Positions 5,656-9,996 of a stretch of 9,996 bases of DNA are shown here, in pieces. Both the position numbers and the translations under genes were made by a program. The DNA is taken from positions 1 to 9,996 of the forward strand of contig JAAYIB010000187.1 of assembly GCA_012744295.1 (NCBI GenBank), written 5' to 3'. Position 1 is the first letter of the stretch. Each line of letters starts with the position of its first letter. The DNA comes from Acholeplasmataceae bacterium (GTDB taxonomy: Bacteria; Bacillota; Negativicutes; Acidaminococcales; Acidaminococcaceae). The notes under the pieces are model-generated. The model was not told the origin of the DNA. It was given only the letters and a program-made list of their open reading frames with translations, and ran no database searches.

Positions 5656-6231
5656 TCAGTGCATCCCGGACAGTCCCAAAAGGGAGATGGACATGCAGCT
5701 GGCAGTAATTAGTGCTATCGGCAGATTTTTCATGCTTTCCGGCAGGTCGGCCTCGTCCAGTCGTTCCCGAATGCAGGAAAAAACGACAAGGGCGAGTGTG
5801 TAGCCGAGCGCGGTGCTGACGGAGTTAACTGTAGCGTCAAACAAGCTGTATTCCTTTTGAACATTGATCAAGGCAATGCCCAAAATGGCGCAGTTGGTTG
5901 TAATCAAGGGCAGAAAGACACCCATGGCCTTGTGCAGCCCAGGTGAATGCTTTTTCATGAACATTTCCAGAAGCTGGACCAGCGAGGCGATGGCCAGGAT
6001 GAAGACAATCGTTTTCAAATAGGCCAGACCGAAGGGGAGGAGAAAACTATGATAAAGAAACCAGGAAATGGTTGAGGCCATAATCATGACGAAGGCAACA
6101 GCCGCACTCATTCCAAGGGCATTGCGCATGTTTTTGGAAACGCCGAGAAATGAACATAACCCGAGGAATTGCGAAAGGACTATGTTGGAGATAAAAAGTG
6201 CGCCGAAGACAATGCCGAACGTACTATCCAT
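5656..6231 (-). CDS. rnfA: Rnf complex membrane subunit RnfA
   Basis: This 191-residue integral membrane subunit is, with RnfE, one half of the pseudo-symmetric core that passes electrons and couples them to Na+ or H+ movement. It has about six hydrophobic segments. Conserved features are the N-terminal FISNIVLSQFLGLCSFLGVSK, with the cysteine (C26) of the intramembrane Fe-S site, and LPLITTNCAILGIAL (about 107-121), with the second conserved cysteine at 113. Length equals the usual RnfA size (about 190). AAGGAGG lies 6 bases before the ATG. The gene overlaps the end of rnfE by 8 bases. Confidence 0.96.
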   Translation of the reverse strand: MDSTFGIVFGALFISNIVLSQFLGLCSFLGVSKNMRNALGMSAAVAFVMIMASTISWFLYHSFLLPFGLAYLKTIVFILAIASLVQLLEMFMKKHSPGLHKAMGVFLPLITTNCAILGIALINVQKEYSLFDATVNSVSTALGYTLALVVFSCIRERLDEADLPESMKNLPIALITASCMSISLLGLSGMH

Positions 6232-6823
6232 GACGCGCCTCCTTTCTTTGCTTCAGGTAGTTGACGCCTGCAAACAGGAACCCCATAGTGATAAAGGCAC
6301 CGGGCGGCTGCGCCATCAGCATAATCGGCTGAAAGGACGAGCCGAGCACCGGAAATCCAAGCAATGTTCCCGCTCCCAGGAGCTCGCGAATGGAGCCTAC
6401 GCTTGCAAGGGCGAGCGTAAAACCGAGACCCATGCCGAGAGCGTCCTGCAGCGAAGCAAAAACTCCTCTTTTGCTGGCGAAGGCCTCTGCCCTGCCAAGA
6501 ATAATGCAGTTAACCACTATTAACGGTATGAAGATGCCGAGAGCGGCATAAATGTCAGGTACAAGCGCACCCATCAGCATTTCCGTTACCGTGACCAAGG
6601 AAGCTATGACCACGATATAACAGGGTATTCTGATTTGCTCGGGAATCATCGACTTGAGCGCCGAAATCATGAGATTGGAAAAGATGAGGACGAGCGAGAA
6701 GGCTGCCCCCATGCCTAACGCATTCGTCAAAGACGATGTTGTGGCGAGCGCCGGGCAGACGCCGAGAATTTGGACAAAGAGAGGATTTTCCTTGATTATG
6801 CCCTTTTTAATTTCTGCAAACAT
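6224..6823 (-). CDS. rnfE: Rnf complex membrane subunit RnfE
   Basis: This 199-residue integral membrane protein is the paralogue of RnfA. The N-terminal ENPLFVQILGVCPALATTSS block carries the conserved cysteine of the first half-site, and FIPLIVVNCIILGRAEAFA carries the second. About six membrane segments are visible, followed by a basic C-terminus (KQRKEARHG). ATG 6823 has AAAGGAG 7 bases upstream. An in-frame TTG at 6847 would add 8 residues (MFRERSLV) without a ribosome binding site. It follows rnfG after an 84-base gap, the largest in the operon, and overlaps rnfA by 8 bases. Confidence 0.96.
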   Translation of the reverse strand: MFAEIKKGIIKENPLFVQILGVCPALATTSSLTNALGMGAAFSLVLIFSNLMISALKSMIPEQIRIPCYIVVIASLVTVTEMLMGALVPDIYAALGIFIPLIVVNCIILGRAEAFASKRGVFASLQDALGMGLGFTLALASVGSIRELLGAGTLLGFPVLGSSFQPIMLMAQPPGAFITMGFLFAGVNYLKQRKEARHG

Positions 6824-6877
6824 GACAAGACTCCTTTCCCGGAACAACAGAGATAATGGAACGGGCAGCTTGGCCGA

Positions 6878-6905
6878 ATTGTATTTTTCTCTCGGTTAAA
6901 AACAA
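6878..6905 (-). promoter_or_regulatory. Weak candidate internal promoter before rnfE
   Basis: In the 84-base gap between rnfG and rnfE the minus strand reads TTGTTT (6905-6900), 16 bases, TACAAT (6883-6878). The -10 matches at five of six positions; the -35 matches only TTG. It would give a leader of roughly 45 bases for rnfE. The gap is AT-rich and holds no gene that I can see, so the match may be chance. Confidence 0.25.
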
Positions 6906-6907
6906 CA

Positions 6908-7471
6908 TTACTTCAGGTAATTGCTGCGGAAATGGGCGCTGGCAAGATTAATGCCGTCAACAATTGCCCTCGAAGTAATTGTTGACGCGGTAATTGCCTG
7001 AATTTCCTGGGGAGAACCGGCTTTCTTGCTTACTTCTAAATTTCTGTGGAGGTCCTTGCCTGTAAACTGGTCGAGAAAAGCGGGCTCCGTGCATTTTGAT
7101 CCAAGCCCCGGAGTTTCTTTCTGACTGATAATCCTGACGCCCGTAATCTTCATTGAAGGATAGGCGATGCCGACCATCAAGCTGATTTCTCCCGCATACC
7201 CTTTTGGCGCAACGGTGTAAATATAGCCGTTAAAGCCGCTGCCGCGAGCCGAACGATGCACTTCCCTGATTGGGGAGTCGGGTGGGGCGGAAATCTTTTC
7301 CAGCTTGCCGAGCTCGGGAAAAATTTGTTTGTAGGCGGCATCAATTTCAGCCGCCTGGCGGCTGGCAATGATGCCCGCGGTATAATCGTGCGCCGCGACA
7401 ACTAAGGCCGTACAGACGGCGCAGATAATCAAAAGTGTTAAAGGCAGGCGAAGGAAGTCCTTACTTTTCAT
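6908..7471 (-). CDS. rnfG: Rnf complex flavoprotein subunit RnfG
   Basis: This 187-residue subunit has a single N-terminal membrane anchor (about 9-27) and an extracytoplasmic FMN-binding domain. The flavinylation motif lies in QAITASTITSRAI, with Thr164 as the predicted site of phosphoester-linked FMN (codon at 6982-6980). The usual S/T-G-A-T-x-S/T form appears here as T-A-S-T-I-T. The conserved ETPGLGSKC stretch (119-127) is also present. ApbE downstream is the expected modifying enzyme. ATG 7471 has GGAGG 10 bases upstream and overlaps the end of rnfD by 11 bases. An upstream in-frame start at 7519 would lie inside rnfD and lacks support. It is shorter than many RnfG because the C-terminus stops at SNYLK. 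Confidence 0.94.
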   Translation of the reverse strand: MKSKDFLRLPLTLLIICAVCTALVVAAHDYTAGIIASRQAAEIDAAYKQIFPELGKLEKISAPPDSPIREVHRSARGSGFNGYIYTVAPKGYAGEISLMVGIAYPSMKITGVRIISQKETPGLGSKCTEPAFLDQFTGKDLHRNLEVSKKAGSPQEIQAITASTITSRAIVDGINLASAHFRSNYLK

Positions 7472-8537
7472 CTTTGCGACGCCTCCCCCCGAAAGGAACA
7501 ATGTGAACATAGCGGTCAATCAGCGGCGTCAGCATGTTCATCAGCAAAATTGAATAGCAGACGCCTTCGACAAAGCCGCCGCGCAGGCGAATCAGCGCGG
7601 TCAAAAGGCCGAGACCCAGAGCGAAGATGATTCTGCCCCGCTTGGTCAGCGGGCTCGTGACCCAGTCGGTCGCCATAAAGAAAGCTCCGATCATCAGACC
7701 CCCTCCGAACAGGTGATAAAAGGGAAATGATGCCGGGTAGCCGTGAAAGAAGCCGTAGGCCCCAGTTATTACGAAAACCGTAAGCAGGTAATAAACAGGA
7801 ATGCGCCAGTCGACGTGACCTCGCCAGATCAGGAAAAGCCCCCCCAAAAGAATTGCGGGCACGCTGGTTTCGCCGAGTGAGCCCGGGATATTGCCGAAAA
7901 ACATTTGCTGCAGCGGCGGCAGCGCGTCAACTGCGGCTCCACCCTTTTGCCAAAGCGCCTCGGACGTTCTAAGCAGTGCGAGCGGTGTTGCGCTGCTTAC
8001 CGCGTCTGCGCCCTTGGCCGCCCAGGTTGCCGAGCTGACGGCCTGAGCGTAGGCGGCTGAGCCGACGCTGCCAAAGGATGCGGCAGGGGGAGTCCAGGTC
8101 GTCATTTGCTGGGGCATGGACGCAAGAAGTATCGCGCGCCCGATGTGTGCGGGATTGAAGATATTGTTTCCGAGTCCGCCGAAGACCTGCTTGCCGATCA
8201 CGATGGCGCAAAAACCGCCGAACGCCGCCAGGAGCGGTGAAAGGGCAGGCGGCAGGCAAAGCGCCAGCAAAAGACCGGTCAGCAAAGCGCTGCCGTCTTT
8301 TATTGTAACCGGCCTGTTCATGACCTTCTGACAGACGGCCTCAAAAAAGACTGCCGAGAGGCAGCAGGCAATGATCACCGTTAATCCCTGCAGCCGGAAG
8401 AACCAGAGCGAAGCAAGAACGGCAGGCAGCAGCGCCAGCAAAACGTCACGCATTGCTTTGCTGACCGTACTGCCGCAGTGAACGTGCGGCGAAGGAGTTA
8501 TGATAACCGGCGGCGCCGGATTCTGAGATGGCTTCAT
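7461..8537 (-). CDS. rnfD: Rnf complex flavoprotein membrane subunit RnfD
   Basis: This 358-residue integral membrane protein is homologous to NqrB. Covalent FMN is expected on Thr184 in DAVSSATPLALL (D178-T184), the RnfD form of the flavinylation motif. Other family features are SPHVH near the N-terminus, TIKDGSALLTGLLLALCLP (78-96), the GGLGNNIFNPAHIGRA loop (120-135), FFMATDWVTSPLT and the RLRGGFVEGVCYSILLMN block near the C-terminus. A second SSAT tetrapeptide occurs at 168-171, just before the true motif and without the Asp. ATG 8537 has AAAGGAA 8 bases upstream; a longer start at 8573 has none. It lies 52 bases after rnfC and overlaps rnfG by 11 bases. Confidence 0.95.
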   Translation of the reverse strand: MKPSQNPAPPVIITPSPHVHCGSTVSKAMRDVLLALLPAVLASLWFFRLQGLTVIIACCLSAVFFEAVCQKVMNRPVTIKDGSALLTGLLLALCLPPALSPLLAAFGGFCAIVIGKQVFGGLGNNIFNPAHIGRAILLASMPQQMTTWTPPAASFGSVGSAAYAQAVSSATWAAKGADAVSSATPLALLRTSEALWQKGGAAVDALPPLQQMFFGNIPGSLGETSVPAILLGGLFLIWRGHVDWRIPVYYLLTVFVITGAYGFFHGYPASFPFYHLFGGGLMIGAFFMATDWVTSPLTKRGRIIFALGLGLLTALIRLRGGFVEGVCYSILLMNMLTPLIDRYVHIVPFGGRRRKDEK

Positions 8538-8589
8538 CGAAAAAGTTCCTTTCTTTATCCTGAGAGGTCCCATTATGGCAGAATCGATT

Positions 8590-9951
8590 TCAACCCGAAT
8601 ACAGAGGGTTAAAGCCGCCCGAACCGTCAGTCATGATGAACTGCTTGCCCATGCGTATGTATTGAACGAGCGGTATATGGGCGGGGCAGCTGTAAGAGCA
8701 GCAGCCGCACTCGATACAGGCGGAAATGTCGGCATTAACGGCATCATACCACTTCTTCCGTTTGACTGCCTTGGCAATGACTGTCGGCTGCAAAAACATC
8801 GGACAGACTTCGAGGCAGCGTCCGCAGCGGACGCAGGTTTGTTCGGGGCTATACTCTGCAGCCCCTGAATCCGGACTGAAGAGCAAGATGCCTGTTGTAC
8901 CCTTGATTACGGAGTATTCAAGAGAGGAAACGGCAAAACCCATCATGGGTCCGCCACAGAGAATTTTGGCAACGTGCGCCTTTGTCCCGCCGCAGGCCAG
9001 CGTTACGACGTCGCTGTATAAGGAGCCGATTCTTACAAGATAGTTGCCGGGTCTCGCGACGGCATCGCCGTTGACGGTAAGAACCCGTTCGTAACAGGGA
9101 AGCCCTGTTTCAACGGCTAAGGCTGTTTGAACGGCGGTAGAAACGTTATCAACTATGACACCGACGGATGCAGGCAGCGCGCGTTCCGGGACAATGCGCC
9201 CCGTGACGGCGTAAATCAGCTGTTTTTCCGAACCTTGCGGGTATTTTTCCTGACAAGTTACAACTTCAATGTTGGATTCGTTTTCGGTAAGTTCCGTCAA
9301 GAGGCTGATGGCATCGGGCTTGTTGTCCTCGATGGCGATCACGCCCCTGGCCGCGCCTGAGGCGAGGAGAAAGTATTTCAAGCCGCGAATGACTTCCTTT
9401 GGCTTTTCGAGCAGGACACGATGGTCAGCCGTAACAAAGGGCTCGCATTCGATACCGTTAATGATGACCGTGTCAATGCCGGGGCCGTCTTTTGGGGGCG
9501 CGTATTTGACATGGGTGGGAAAAGCCGCTCCGCCCATGCCGACAATGCCCTTTTCCTGGAGCAGCGAACGGATTTTCTCCGCCGTCAGGTTCTCAAGGCT
9601 GCCTGATGAGTCAATTTCGTCAGAAAAGGTGTCAAGACCGTCGTTCCTGATCACCAGGCATTCGGTTATGCCGCCGTTGGGGAGGTATCTTCTTTCTATA
9701 CGTTCGACCTTGCCGCTGACGCTGGCATGAATGTTGGCGCTGACAAAGCCGGAAGCTTTTGCGACCAATTGGCCGAGCTTCACGTTGTCGCCTGCGGCGA
9801 CAATCGGCTTTGCCGGTGCTCCGATATGCATGGAAAGGGGTAGATAGATATAAGGCGGAGCTTCCATTTCAATGATTGGAAGTCCGCTTGTTAGTTTTTT
9901 CTGCGCAGTTATATGCGTGCCGCCCCGGAAGGAGGCTTTGGAGGAAAACAT
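8590..9951 (-). CDS. rnfC: Rnf complex peripheral subunit RnfC (NADH/FMN-binding)
   Basis: This 453-residue cytoplasmic subunit carries out NAD+ reduction at the membrane surface and resembles NuoF/NqrA-type proteins. It begins with FRGGTHI, then a biotin/lipoyl-like region (about 35-85). The glycine-rich nucleotide-binding stretch GIVGMGGAAFPTHVK is at 135-149, followed by the INGIECEP motif and a SLBB-type region. Two [4Fe-4S] motifs close the protein: C373/376/379/383 and C412/415/418/422. There is no long alanine-rich C-terminal extension of the kind found in gammaproteobacterial RnfC. ATG 9951 has GAGGTGG 5 bases upstream; the GTG at 9960 is not supported. It is the first Rnf gene in the window; whether another gene precedes it cannot be seen. 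Confidence 0.96.
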   Translation of the reverse strand: MFSSKASFRGGTHITAQKKLTSGLPIIEMEAPPYIYLPLSMHIGAPAKPIVAAGDNVKLGQLVAKASGFVSANIHASVSGKVERIERRYLPNGGITECLVIRNDGLDTFSDEIDSSGSLENLTAEKIRSLLQEKGIVGMGGAAFPTHVKYAPPKDGPGIDTVIINGIECEPFVTADHRVLLEKPKEVIRGLKYFLLASGAARGVIAIEDNKPDAISLLTELTENESNIEVVTCQEKYPQGSEKQLIYAVTGRIVPERALPASVGVIVDNVSTAVQTALAVETGLPCYERVLTVNGDAVARPGNYLVRIGSLYSDVVTLACGGTKAHVAKILCGGPMMGFAVSSLEYSVIKGTTGILLFSPDSGAAEYSPEQTCVRCGRCLEVCPMFLQPTVIAKAVKRKKWYDAVNADISACIECGCCSYSCPAHIPLVQYIRMGKQFIMTDGSGGFNPLYSG

Positions 9952-9996
9952 GGAGGCCACCTCATTTATATTGCAATAGCATACACTAATTATTAA
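9952..9996 (-). promoter_or_regulatory. rnfC ribosome binding site and AT-rich upstream region
   Basis: The minus strand carries GAGGTGG (9963-9957), 5 bases before the rnfC start. The remaining 33 bases to the window edge are AT-rich and include TATAAA- and TATGCT-like hexamers. No correctly spaced -35 box is visible inside the window, so the operon promoter is either incomplete here or lies further upstream. Confidence 0.45.

Noticed and set aside
7472..7519. Longer N-terminus for RnfG
   Set aside because: The extension overlaps the conserved end of rnfD and gives a signal-like sequence less typical of RnfG than the MKSKDF start.

Overview
The window looks like chromosomal DNA from an anaerobic member of the Bacillota (Firmicutes). 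The reasons are the Rnf gene order C-D-G-E-A-B, a long multi-cluster RnfB, strong Shine-Dalgarno sites (AAGGAGG-type) in front of nearly every gene, and a lipoprotein ApbE plus a NusG-domain-II/Gx-transporter pair directly after the Rnf genes. Base composition is about half G+C by eye, so an anaerobe of intermediate GC such as one of the Negativicutes is possible; that placement is a guess.

Layout. Positions 1-292 hold a minus-strand tRNA-Gly(CCC) gene with encoded CCA and its own terminator. The tRNA 3' end plus terminator is duplicated as a perfect 56-bp direct repeat (1-56 and 177-232) around a 120-bp non-coding spacer. A divergent promoter region (293-463) drives the tRNA leftward and a two-gene unit rightward: a CNNM/CorC-type membrane protein with CBS domains (464-1768) and an AEC-family permease (1801-2736). 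A large stem-terminator (2748-2827), whose loop carries a sequence resembling an IS3/IS150-type insertion-sequence end, separates this unit from the convergent minus-strand operon.

The rest of the window (9951 down to 2826) is one compact minus-strand operon: rnfC, rnfD, rnfG, rnfE, rnfA, rnfB, apbE, a small membrane-anchored NusG-domain-II protein and a Gx-family membrane protein. Most junctions overlap or lie within about 50 bases, which suggests co-transcription and translational coupling. RnfABCDEG is the membrane complex that couples ferredoxin oxidation and NAD+ reduction to Na+ or H+ transport. RnfG and RnfD carry covalent FMN on threonines, and the ApbE encoded next door is the expected flavin transferase. 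The last two genes resemble the unexplained EetA/EetB pair of Gram-positive flavin-based extracellular electron transfer loci (a family resemblance from memory), which makes their placement in an Rnf operon the most interesting functional point here.

All protein genes look intact. No CRISPR array, transposase gene or phage gene was seen.
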